Positions 1 to 6,525 of a stretch of DNA of 22,955 nucleotides are shown here, piece by piece. Under the pieces are notes generated by a model. That model saw only the letters and a program-made list of their open reading frames with translations. It was not told the DNA's origin and searched no databases. Each line of letters begins with the position of its first letter. Position 1 is the first letter of the stretch. Source of the DNA: Pirellulales bacterium (lineage in GTDB: Bacteria > Planctomycetota > Planctomycetia > Pirellulales > JAICIG01); the NCBI GenBank assembly GCA_025924495.1, contig JAICIG010000069.1, positions 1 through 22,955 on the forward strand, given 5' to 3'. The position numbers and the translations under genes were made by a program.

Positions 1-779
1 ATGTACGGGTACAATTCGACCGTGATCCAGCCGTCGTAGTTTGTCTTGGCAATGGCGGCCAGCGTGGCTTCGAAATCGATCGCGCCTCGGCCGGGCACAA
101 GATGCTGATGCACGCGCGTGGCGGCGATGTCTTCGAAGTGATAGTGCCGAGTGTAAGGCGCCATTTCGGCGACCCAGTCTTGCGGGTCTTCGCCCACGCA
201 GTAGGCGTGGCCGATATCGAAGTTGAGTCCCACCCAAGGCGACTTGATGCGCTCGACGAATTTCAAAAACTGCTCGAACCGCTCGATCATCAAGCCCGGC
301 TCAGGCTCGATCAACAGGCCGATTTCCAGTTGCTCGGCCACTTCGACGCACGGCATGAGCTCTTCATAAAAAATCTTGGCGGCAGCTTCCCACGATTGGC
401 CGTCGGCCAACGGACCTCCCGGTTCGGTCTGCAGGTTGCGGGCGCCGATCTCCTTGGCCAGCTTCAAGGCCCGCTTCGTATGCTCGCGGCGGATGGCGCG
501 ATAGTTCGGATCGGGTTCGATCCACGAGGGGTGCCAATACGGCTGCCGCGGGTCGGCGACGGCGTTCATCATGAAGCCATTCACGTTCGAAACAGCCATG
601 TTGTGCTGCTTCAGGCACTCTTTGATCGCCTGCCGCCGCTCGGGCAATAATCCCGCCGGCCAGGCATGGGGCACGTCGGCCAGCACTTCCAGCCCCAGAT
701 AACCGATCGAAGCAATGCGGCGCACCGCCTCTTCGATCGAATAATTCATGTAAGCATTGGAGCTGAACGCGAGCTTCAT
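1..779 (-). CDS. Sugar phosphate isomerase/epimerase-like TIM-barrel protein (3' end cut by window edge)
   Basis: The first 259 residues are visible; the C-terminus lies beyond position 1. The sequence reads as a xylose-isomerase-like / AP-endonuclease-2 TIM barrel. It starts MKLAFSSNAYMNYSIEEAVR, and acidic and histidine residues sit at the ends of predicted strands: IEPEPG (E158/E160), NFDIGH (D188, H191), RHYHFED (H214, E216) and VELYPY (E255). In this family such residues bind a divalent metal and act on sugars or sugar-like polyols. The substrate cannot be told from sequence. The ATG at 777-779 is the natural start because the conserved first strand begins there; the ribosome site is weak. 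The gene follows the ABC exporter operon on the same strand after 157 bp holding a small repeat, so cotranscription is uncertain. A related protein occurs in ebo clusters, but no other ebo gene is visible here. Confidence 0.8.
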   Translation of the reverse strand, partial: MKLAFSSNAYMNYSIEEAVRRIASIGYLGLEVLADVPHAWPAGLLPERRQAIKECLKQHNMAVSNVNGFMMNAVADPRQPYWHPSWIEPDPNYRAIRREHTKRALKLAKEIGARNLQTEPGGPLADGQSWEAAAKIFYEELMPCVEVAEQLEIGLLIEPEPGLMIERFEQFLKFVERIKSPWVGLNFDIGHAYCVGEDPQDWVAEMAPYTRHYHFEDIAATRVHQHLVPGRGAIDFEATLAAIAKTNYDGWITVELYPY

Positions 780-861
780 GGGCAAATCTCGGGATTAGAT
801 CGCGGCGCCTAAACCAACTAGTTTACCCGCCCGCGAGGCCGAGCGGCAGAGGGGCAACGAG

Positions 862-889
862 GCGTCAGGCTTCAGGTATCAGGCGTCAG
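862..889. repeat. Four tandem 7-bp units, GNNTCAG
   Basis: Four consecutive heptamers read GCGTCAG, GCTTCAG, GTATCAG and GCGTCAG. All share G at position 1 and TCAG at positions 4-7. They sit in the gap between the ABC permease stop and the isomerase start and are not part of a recognisable gene. Degenerate heptamer arrays are a known class of short intergenic repeat in some bacteria, notably cyanobacteria; the role here is unknown. Confidence 0.6.
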
Positions 890-936
890 GAGCAACTGGG
901 AATCGGGGCAAGCCTTTCCTGCCCTCTGACCTTTTC

Positions 937-1764
937 TCAACTGCTCGCGCTGCGGTAACTGCCTAAAGCGCGGAGGAAAATCCACCGCGATATAACCAGA
1001 CTGCCCGCCGTGGCGAAGAGGGCGAAGAGGGCTAGCGGCCAGTTCTCGGCGTCGAGCGGTTTGGCCAGCAATCGGGCGGGCACGTTGACGACGATCAGCA
1101 CGGGGATGATGAACGTGAACGCCCAGCGCAGCGGAGTGCCGAGCGGACCTTGATAGATCTCCATCGGATAGCGCGAAAAGTTGGTGATGTAGAACCAGAA
1201 GTCGTACAGACTCTGGTTGCGGCCCAGCCAGATGCTGGCGCTCGACATAGCGATCATCAGGCTATAGAGCATCGCTACGCCGCAGAGCAGGTAGAGCGGA
1301 TAGAGCACATACTGAATCGGCTCTGGCCGGTAATCGAGCCGCCACAGCGAATAGCCCGCCAATCCGCAGGCGAAAAAGAAATTGGCCAGCGACGACCATT
1401 CGATCTTCTCGAGCGACACGAGAAACTGAGTGTCGATCGGCTTCAACAGCGCGAAATCGAGATTGCCCGAGCGGATCAACTCGCTCAACTCATTCGCGTT
1501 GGGCATGAAGAAGGCCTGCACCAGGCTATTGATGAACAGCGTGGTCGAGAGAAAGATGAAGAACTGATACTTGTGCCAGCCCGTATGGGCGCCGATCTCC
1601 GCGGTGCTCATGAAGATCAGCTCATAAAAGCCCAAGTTCATCAGCATCCAGCCCAGCGATGAGATCGCGTCGATCAGAAAGTTGGCGCGAAAGGTCATGT
1701 CGCGCACCAGGCTGTTTCTGGCAAAGGTGGCGAAGACTCGCAAATAATTGGGCTGTTCGCTCAT
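937..1764 (-). CDS. ABC-2 type transporter permease (COG3694-like)
   Basis: A 275-residue integral membrane protein with about six hydrophobic segments, roughly at residues 27-50, 66-86, 126-142, 150-175, 211-230 and 243-264. The motif IRSGNLDFALLKPI (residues 97-110) is typical of the ABC2_membrane_6 permeases found in three-gene exporters with a COG4586 ATPase and a COG4587 permease. The reading frame extends upstream, but the ATG at 1762-1764 (MSEQPNYLRVFATF) is preferred: it lies 4 bp after the upstream permease stop, and longer versions would overlap that gene. It is the last gene of the operon and probably forms a heterodimeric membrane channel with the product of 1769-2617. The transported substrate is unknown for this family. 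Confidence 0.85.
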   Translation of the reverse strand: MSEQPNYLRVFATFARNSLVRDMTFRANFLIDAISSLGWMLMNLGFYELIFMSTAEIGAHTGWHKYQFFIFLSTTLFINSLVQAFFMPNANELSELIRSGNLDFALLKPIDTQFLVSLEKIEWSSLANFFFACGLAGYSLWRLDYRPEPIQYVLYPLYLLCGVAMLYSLMIAMSSASIWLGRNQSLYDFWFYITNFSRYPMEIYQGPLGTPLRWAFTFIIPVLIVVNVPARLLAKPLDAENWPLALFALFATAGSLVISRWIFLRALGSYRSASS

Positions 1765-1768
1765 GCCG

Positions 1769-2617
1769 CTAGCCCCCGAATCCGCTATAGCGATTAAAGC
1801 CGCGATTGAGCGCGACCCGGCTGGCGACAATAAAGAACGCAACCCAGCCGAATTCCACGGCCAGGGCCGTGGCAAGTTCGGCGCCCTGCACTTTGCCGAG
1901 GAACACCGCGGCCGGAAAATAAGCCAGATACTTCAGTGGCAGGTGCTCGACCAGCGTACCCCAGAAACCGGGAAGCATGTCGATCGGGAACATATGTCCA
2001 GAAAAGAAGAAACTGAACAGCATGTAGACGAACAATAGCGAACTGACCTCCAGGAACCAGAAGCCGATCATCCCGAGCGTGGCTTCCAGAAAGAAGCCGA
2101 GCAGGAACGCCATCACAAGCGACGCCACAAACGCCAGGAAGGTCAGCGGGTCGGGCCAGCCGGGAAAAAAACCGCGGCAGAGAAAGAACACCAGCGCAAA
2201 CGGCCCGATCGCCACCGTGTAGTAGACCAACTTATGAGCCAGCCGGTTGAGCAGCAGAAACCCGACCAGATCGATCGGCTGGACAAGGAATTTTTTAATC
2301 TCGCCATTGCGGATTTGCAGCGCAATGCCCGAAGCCAGCCCGGGCATGCTGGAGAAGGCCCGCCCTACCATTGTCAATAAATAGTAGGCGATGAAATCGT
2401 TATAGCTGTAGCCGGCGATCGTTTCGCCGCCGGAATGGCCCGCAGTTCCCGTACGGCTGAATTCAATCGCGTCGAAAATCGCCTTCCAGAGAAATACCTG
2501 CGTGACGATCGGCAGGAACCGCATCAGCGTGCCGAGCGCGAAGTCTCCGCGATAGACCAGCCGTTCTTCGATGCTGATTCGCAGAATCGTCCACCACGAT
2601 AGCGCTCTGGCGTACAT
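1769..2617 (-). CDS. ABC-2 type transporter permease (COG4587-like)
   Basis: A 282-residue membrane protein with about six hydrophobic segments. It begins MYARALSWWTILRISIEERL and carries the paralogous motif IRNGEIKKFLVQPID near residues 102-116, matching the position of the same motif in the neighbouring permease. Both therefore belong to the ABC2_membrane_6 group and probably pair in the membrane. The start lies 16 bp after the ATPase stop and the stop lies 4 bp before the next start, so the three genes form one transcription unit. The order ATPase, COG4587-like, COG3694-like is the standard order for this uncharacterised exporter family. Family membership is well supported; the substrate is not known. 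Confidence 0.85.
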   Translation of the reverse strand: MYARALSWWTILRISIEERLVYRGDFALGTLMRFLPIVTQVFLWKAIFDAIEFSRTGTAGHSGGETIAGYSYNDFIAYYLLTMVGRAFSSMPGLASGIALQIRNGEIKKFLVQPIDLVGFLLLNRLAHKLVYYTVAIGPFALVFFLCRGFFPGWPDPLTFLAFVASLVMAFLLGFFLEATLGMIGFWFLEVSSLLFVYMLFSFFFSGHMFPIDMLPGFWGTLVEHLPLKYLAYFPAAVFLGKVQGAELATALAVEFGWVAFFIVASRVALNRGFNRYSGFGG

Positions 2618-2633
2618 TACGGCGACCCCCGAA

Positions 2634-3659
2634 TCAGCCCTGCGCCACTTTTTCGGCTTGCTCTTCCGAGGCCAGTTGCTCGCCGGCCAGCGAAAACATC
2701 TCGGCGATAACTTCCTCGAGCGGCGGATCCTCGACGCTGACGTCTTCGATGGTATGCGCGGCCAGGATGCCAGCCAACGCGTCGGGCACGGTCCGCCGAT
2801 TCACGCGCAGCTTGATCTTGGGGAATTGCTCTTCCAGCACTTCGCCATATCGCGACAGACCCTGGGGCGGTTCCGAGTCGGCGGGGAACAGCAGGCTGAC
2901 CACTTTGTGGCCGCTGAACCGATCGATAATCCCGGCCAGCGAACCGTCGTACATGATCCTGCCCTGAGCAATAATCACCACGCGTTTGCACAACGCCGCC
3001 ACGTCTTTCATGTAGTGGCTGGTAAGCAGGATGGTGATTCGCCGCAGTTGCTGATAGTGGCGGAGAAAGACCTGGATATTATGCTGAGCGATCACATCGA
3101 GGCCGATCGTCGGCTCGTCCAGGAACAGCACCTCGGGCGAGTGCAGCAAGGCGGCGATCAGCTCCATTTTCATCCGCTCGCCGAGCGATAACTCGCGGAC
3201 CGGCTGCCTAAGCAGCTTGCCGACTCCCAGCAGGTTGACCAGTTCGTCGCGAGTGCGCTCGAACCGTTCCGGCTCAATGCGGTAGATCTGCTGGTGCAGC
3301 CGGAACGACTCCTGGGCCGGCAGATCCCACCAGAGCTGGTTCTTTTGCCCCATGACCAGCGCAAACCGGCGGCGGTAAGCATTGTCTCGCTGCCACGGAA
3401 CATGGCCCATCACCGTGGCCGTTCCGCCGGTCGGGGTAATCACGCCGGAAAGCAGCTTGAGCGTGGTGGTCTTGCCCGCCCCATTCGGACCTAAAAAGGC
3501 CACGAATTCGCCTTGCTCGACTTGCAAATCGATGCCGCGCACCGCCTCGACGGTGCGGTACTGCCGATGAAACAGCCCACGGACCGAGGCCAGCAAGCCT
3601 TCCTGCTTTTGGTAGATGCGATAGGACTTAGCGAGTCCCTTGAGTTCGATAATGGCCAT
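2634..3659 (-). CDS. ABC transporter ATP-binding protein (COG4586-like)
   Basis: The product is 341 residues counted from the ATG at 3657-3659 ([13 protein letters not shown]). It has a Walker A GPNGAGKT (57-64), Q-loop Q105, a variant signature LSLGE (157-161) in place of LSGGQ, Walker B VLFLDEP (177-183), D-loop GLD and H-loop H215. The C-terminal 90 residues, ending in a [15 protein letters not shown] segment, are typical of COG4586 ATPases that power ABC-2 exporters. The frame stays open for 35 codons upstream, but the upstream residues do not look like an ABC domain and the promoter at 3669-3697 sits inside that extension, which favours the internal ATG. It is the first gene of the operon with the two permeases and energises export at the cytoplasmic face. 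Confidence 0.9.
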   Translation of the reverse strand: MAIIELKGLAKSYRIYQKQEGLLASVRGLFHRQYRTVEAVRGIDLQVEQGEFVAFLGPNGAGKTTTLKLLSGVITPTGGTATVMGHVPWQRDNAYRRRFALVMGQKNQLWWDLPAQESFRLHQQIYRIEPERFERTRDELVNLLGVGKLLRQPVRELSLGERMKMELIAALLHSPEVLFLDEPTIGLDVIAQHNIQVFLRHYQQLRRITILLTSHYMKDVAALCKRVVIIAQGRIMYDGSLAGIIDRFSGHKVVSLLFPADSEPPQGLSRYGEVLEEQFPKIKLRVNRRTVPDALAGILAAHTIEDVSVEDPPLEEVIAEMFSLAGEQLASEEQAEKVAQG

Positions 3660-3668
3660 GCCGGCTCG

Positions 3669-3697
3669 ATTATAGAACCGCGGCCTGCCCAGGAGAA
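3669..3697 (-). promoter_or_regulatory. Putative promoter of the ABC exporter operon, near-leaderless
   Basis: Reading the minus strand, a perfect -10 TATAAT (3674 to 3669) lies 17 bp after a weak -35 TTCTCC (3697 to 3692). Only 9 bases separate the -10 from the ATG at 3659, so transcription would begin within a few bases of the start codon. There is no room for a ribosome-binding site, consistent with leaderless translation. The -35 match is poor. Confidence 0.45.
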
Positions 3698-3836
3698 GGC
3701 GGCACGCCGGCAGAGCCGAAATGGCAATTTGAGAAGCAGACAGCCAGGAACGATAAGTCGGCAAACGGGTAAGTCAGACTGCCCGTTGATATCGCTCTTC
3801 GCTCGCGCGTTAGGCGATGATGGCGACGCGGTTCAG

Positions 3837-4421
3837 TTACAACGCAGGCGCCGCGGCGCCCAAGTGGGCGTCAATCACCAGATCGGCCAGGCGGCGGGCG
3901 ACGTCGATGCTCTGGCGATTGCCGGAGACCTGGCGAGTGACGTAAACGCCTTCCATGATCAGGCACAATTCTCGGGCCATTTCACGCGCGTTGGCGGCGC
4001 CGGCGCGCGTAGCCAGATCACAGACGATGTCCTCGATCGCCTGCTTGGCCTGCGCTGCGGCGATGTGAGCCGGGTCGTGAGGCGGCGGGTATTCGATGGC
4101 AACGTTCACGAAGATGCAGCCCTGGAAATCATCGGTGTCGATGATTTGAGCGACCAGATCGAACAAGCTCCGCAGTAGTCCCGCCGGCGTCTCGCCGTCG
4201 CGCTGGCTGACCATTTCGCGGAAGGCGTCTTGAACCCAGCGGCTCTGCATTTCCAAGGCGGCCAGCACCAGATCTTCTTTACAGGCGAAATGCTTGTAAA
4301 AGGCCGTCTTGCTGATGCCGACGTCGGCCAGCACCTGATCCAGCCCCACGTTGCGGAAGCCGTCGCGGTAGAAACGCCGCACCGCCGCCTCGGTCAATCG
4401 CTGCCGCGTTGCTGACGCCAT
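3837..4421 (-). CDS. TetR/AcrR family transcriptional regulator
   Basis: A 194-residue protein of normal TetR length. The N-terminal helix-turn-helix covers about residues 8-52. The family core is visible as VLADVGISKTAFYKHFACKE, where the recognition helix precedes the typical Y-x-H-F and K-E-D residues. The rest is a helical ligand-binding and dimerisation domain ending in LVIDAHLGAAAPAL. A ribosome site AGGAGA precedes the ATG by about 8 bases. It is divergent from the methyltransferase at 4701, and an 18-bp direct repeat lies 39-79 bp upstream of its start. It is therefore likely to repress itself and its neighbour by binding there. The ligand is unknown; a sulfur metabolite is a guess from context. 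Confidence 0.9.
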   Translation of the reverse strand: MASATRQRLTEAAVRRFYRDGFRNVGLDQVLADVGISKTAFYKHFACKEDLVLAALEMQSRWVQDAFREMVSQRDGETPAGLLRSLFDLVAQIIDTDDFQGCIFVNVAIEYPPPHDPAHIAAAQAKQAIEDIVCDLATRAGAANAREMARELCLIMEGVYVTRQVSGNRQSIDVARRLADLVIDAHLGAAAPAL

Positions 4422-4459
4422 CGGGCATTTCTCCTGCGAATCCAGGGTCCGGCGCTGAG

Positions 4460-4500
4460 GGTGGACCTCAAGTCAACCCTCCGGTGCACCTCTAGTCAAC
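4460..4500. promoter_or_regulatory. 18-bp direct repeat, probable TetR operator pair
   Basis: GGTGGACCTCAAGTCAAC (4460-4477) and GGTGCACCTCTAGTCAAC (4483-4500) match at 16 of 18 bases and start 23 bp apart, about two helical turns. Each copy is an imperfect inverted repeat (GTGGAC / GTCAAC around a 5-bp centre). Both lie between the divergent regulator and methyltransferase genes. This is where a TetR-type protein would be expected to bind as two dimers; binding itself is inferred. Confidence 0.55.
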
Positions 4501-4700
4501 TATGAGAGTAAGGCCGGCGGCGTTTAATGCAAGAGAAGAAACGCGGTGGGGAACGGTCCATGATGGATTTTTCGATGCGACGTCCTGTAACAAACGCTCG
4601 CCGGATCCGCTTGAGATCGCAGGGAAGCTCCGCGTGATTGCGCGCTTTCCGCAGGGAACGCCTTGCGGGGCATTGTTTTATCAACCGAATGGAGACTCTC

Positions 4701-5489
4701 ATGCTGCGTTGGACCTTCTTTGTCTATGGCGTATTTTGCTACCTCGCGTTTATGGCGACCTACGCCTACATGGCCGGCTTCGTCGGCGACTTCGTCACGC
4801 CGCATTCGATCGACTCGCCGTCGCCAGGCGGCCTGGCGGCGATCGCCATCGATCTCGCGCTTGTCGGCTTATTTGCAGTGCAACACTCGGTCATGGCCCG
4901 GCCAGCGTTCAAACGCATCTGGACGCGCATTGTCCCGCAGCCGATCGAGCGCAGCACCTACGTGCTGCTCTCGTGCGTCGTCACGTTCTATCTGATGTGG
5001 CAGTGGAGAGGCCTCGACACGGTCATCTGGGACGTGCAAAATCCGACGGGACGACTGTTGCTGTGGGGCGCGTTCGCCGCGGGCTGGCTGATGGTGCCGA
5101 CGGTCAGCTTGATGATTAACCACTTCGATCTGTTCGGCATGCGGCAGGTATGGCTTTACCTGCGTGGGCGGCCCTACACGTCGCTCCCCTTCCGCACGCC
5201 GATGCTTTACAACCGCATGCGTCATCCGCTTTACATTGGCTGGACTCTTGCGCTGTGGGCGACTCCGACAATGACGCTCGGCCACTTGCTGTTTGCCGGC
5301 GCTCTCACGCTGTACATGGCGCTGGCCGCCATCGTGGAAGAACGTGACCTCGTCGGGCACTTCGGCGACAGTTATCGTGCGTATCAGCGGCGCGTGCCGA
5401 TGTTCGTTCCGCGGCTTCGTGCGGGCGAGGAGTATGCCGACCAACGTGCCGCTCCCGATGCCGTTTATTCAGAAACTTCTGCAAGTTAA
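4701..5489 (+). CDS. mddA: Methanethiol S-methyltransferase-like membrane protein (NnrU/ICMT superfamily)
   Basis: The 262-residue integral membrane protein resembles MddA, which uses S-adenosylmethionine to methylate methanethiol to dimethyl sulfide. Hydrophobic segments lie near residues 5-26, 45-65, 86-100, 120-138 and 178-212. The SAM-binding signature of the isoprenylcysteine methyltransferase/NnrU superfamily is present: RHPLYIG (174-180), then EERDL (213-217) and GDSYRAYQRRVPMF (222-235). The start at 4701 is preferred because GGAG (4691-4694) lies 6 bases before it; an ATG at 4689 and another further upstream are also in frame. It is divergent from a TetR gene, suggesting inducible expression. 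The superfamily assignment is firm. MddA is the best-fitting subgroup, but an NnrU-like or other small-molecule methyltransferase cannot be excluded. Confidence 0.72.
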   Translation: MLRWTFFVYGVFCYLAFMATYAYMAGFVGDFVTPHSIDSPSPGGLAAIAIDLALVGLFAVQHSVMARPAFKRIWTRIVPQPIERSTYVLLSCVVTFYLMWQWRGLDTVIWDVQNPTGRLLLWGAFAAGWLMVPTVSLMINHFDLFGMRQVWLYLRGRPYTSLPFRTPMLYNRMRHPLYIGWTLALWATPTMTLGHLLFAGALTLYMALAAIVEERDLVGHFGDSYRAYQRRVPMFVPRLRAGEEYADQRAAPDAVYSETSAS

Positions 5490-5805
5490 TCCATGCGGCA
5501 GGCGTATCTTCGTACGCCGTGGGGACCGTCATAGCCCTGCTAGCTGTGGCAATGCCGTTCCCTCCATAGTGCCGTCGTTCGTCGGGCGGACGTTGTTTTC
5601 GCCGCCCGGCGAACGGTCCCGGTGCTGCGACGCCTCCCACAACGTGCGCGGCCAGGTTGCTCGCGTTACCCGCCGCGTCGCTGCCTGAGCGCTCTTAAGG
5701 GAAATGCTGGCATTTGCCCTCCCTCGAGCGATAGAATGAACGCTTGCAAACGGGAGAAACCGATCACATCGTGGAGGGTCGATCGAAACCGTCTCGCGAA
5801 ATGTC
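5490..5805. other. Intergenic region with two hairpins, no gene recognised
   Basis: This 316-bp stretch separates the methyltransferase from the NTPase/pentapeptide gene. It holds a strong hairpin at 5576-5615 and a smaller imperfect one at 5698-5720 (AGGGAAATGC / GCATTTGCCCT, one bulged base). A weak -10-like TAGAAT lies at 5732-5737 without a matching -35. No protein-like reading frame was recognised. Confidence 0.5.
5576..5615 (+). terminator. Strong hairpin downstream of mddA, possible terminator
   Basis: The arms GTTCGTCGGGCGG (5577-5589) and CCGCCCGGCGAAC (5602-5614) pair fully if one G-U wobble is allowed, and the stem extends by one C-G pair at 5576/5615. The loop is 12 bases. No run of T follows, so it is not a classical intrinsic terminator. 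It lies 86 bp after the mddA stop and could end transcription or stabilise the transcript. Confidence 0.35.
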
Positions 5806-6519
5806 ATGATTCCCGCCCTTCATGCGCATGTCCGACCTCGCATCATCTCGCCCGACACAGGCGACGTGCTTTTTCTCGAAGACGAAGTCGTCGAATGGCT
5901 GAATGCCAACGACCGCGGCGCTTTCGAAATCTTGGGCGGACCGGGCGCCGGCAAAACCACTGCTTTGTCGCTGTTGTCGGCCGCTCTAGAGCGATCGGAC
6001 GTCCGATTCCTCGACGAGCCATCAACTGCCGAGGTCCCAATGGCCTCGCGGCGCCGGCGGCTGATCTACACGACGCGACGGCCGCTGGCGAGCGCTTCGA
6101 CCTCGCGGCGGCTGGCCTCTTGGTCCGACGATGACTTGCTGGAATACGTGTTAGCGGTGCACCCGACCGACTGTGCATCGATCATGGCCCGAGTCCGTTC
6201 CATGTCGGATCGCAGCCGCTTGCACGGCTCGCCGCAACTCTGGCGGCTCGTGCTCGACGAATTGGCCCGCGACGAATCCCAGGACGATTTCCGTGAGATC
6301 ATCCTGAGCCCCTGCGCGACGCTTCCCAGGGCTGAAGCAGCGTTTGTCCTGCGGTGGTCGCTAGCGGTTCTGCTCCAGTGGGAAGGCGCGGCTGAGGAGG
6401 AACCTCGCGCCGCGCTGGCTGCGACGCGTGCGGGACGTGATGCGCTGGGCTGGCTGCGGCATCGCATCGTACAGACGCTCTCGGCGGGATGGTTTTTACC
6501 CCGCGCGATCGAAGAGTGA
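5806..6519 (+). CDS. STAND/NACHT-like P-loop NTPase, N-terminal part of a gene interrupted by TGA
   Basis: The 237-residue product has a Walker A GGPGAGKT (44-51), a Walker-B-like FLDEP (68-72), a sensor-1-like LIYTTRR (about 85-91), and later HGSPQLWRLVLDEL, which resembles the GxP motif of STAND NTPases. STAND proteins are ATP-driven switches that couple ligand sensing by C-terminal repeats to an output. The frame ends at TGA (6517-6519) but continues without a break into the pentapeptide-repeat region, so the two parts look like one 616-residue gene with a stop at codon 238. No clear ribosome site precedes the ATG. The residues flanking the stop (PRAIEE, then KDLHFLRDAW) read like one continuous helical domain. 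NTPase membership is well supported; the STAND assignment is an inference from motif order. Confidence 0.65.
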   Translation: MIPALHAHVRPRIISPDTGDVLFLEDEVVEWLNANDRGAFEILGGPGAGKTTALSLLSAALERSDVRFLDEPSTAEVPMASRRRRLIYTTRRPLASASTSRRLASWSDDDLLEYVLAVHPTDCASIMARVRSMSDRSRLHGSPQLWRLVLDELARDESQDDFREIILSPCATLPRAEAAFVLRWSLAVLLQWEGAAEEEPRAALAATRAGRDALGWLRHRIVQTLSAGWFLPRAIEE

Positions 6520-6525
6520 AAAGAC

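Noticed and set aside
1..779. Membership of an ebo gene cluster
   Set aside because: Only one TIM-barrel gene is visible and no prenyltransferase, TatD-like or dehydroquinate-synthase-like gene adjoins it within the window.
3660..3764. N-terminal extension of the ABC ATPase by 35 codons
   Set aside because: The extra residues have no ABC character and the segment contains the putative promoter.
4502..5119. Plus-strand open frame of 205 codons starting at an ATG next to the direct repeat
   Set aside because: It overlaps the MddA-like gene in another frame, is Arg-rich without motifs, and lacks a ribosome site.
6517..6519. TGA as selenocysteine codon
   Set aside because: No cysteine or redox motif surrounds it, and no clear selenocysteine-insertion hairpin was seen just downstream; a nonsense change or error is simpler.
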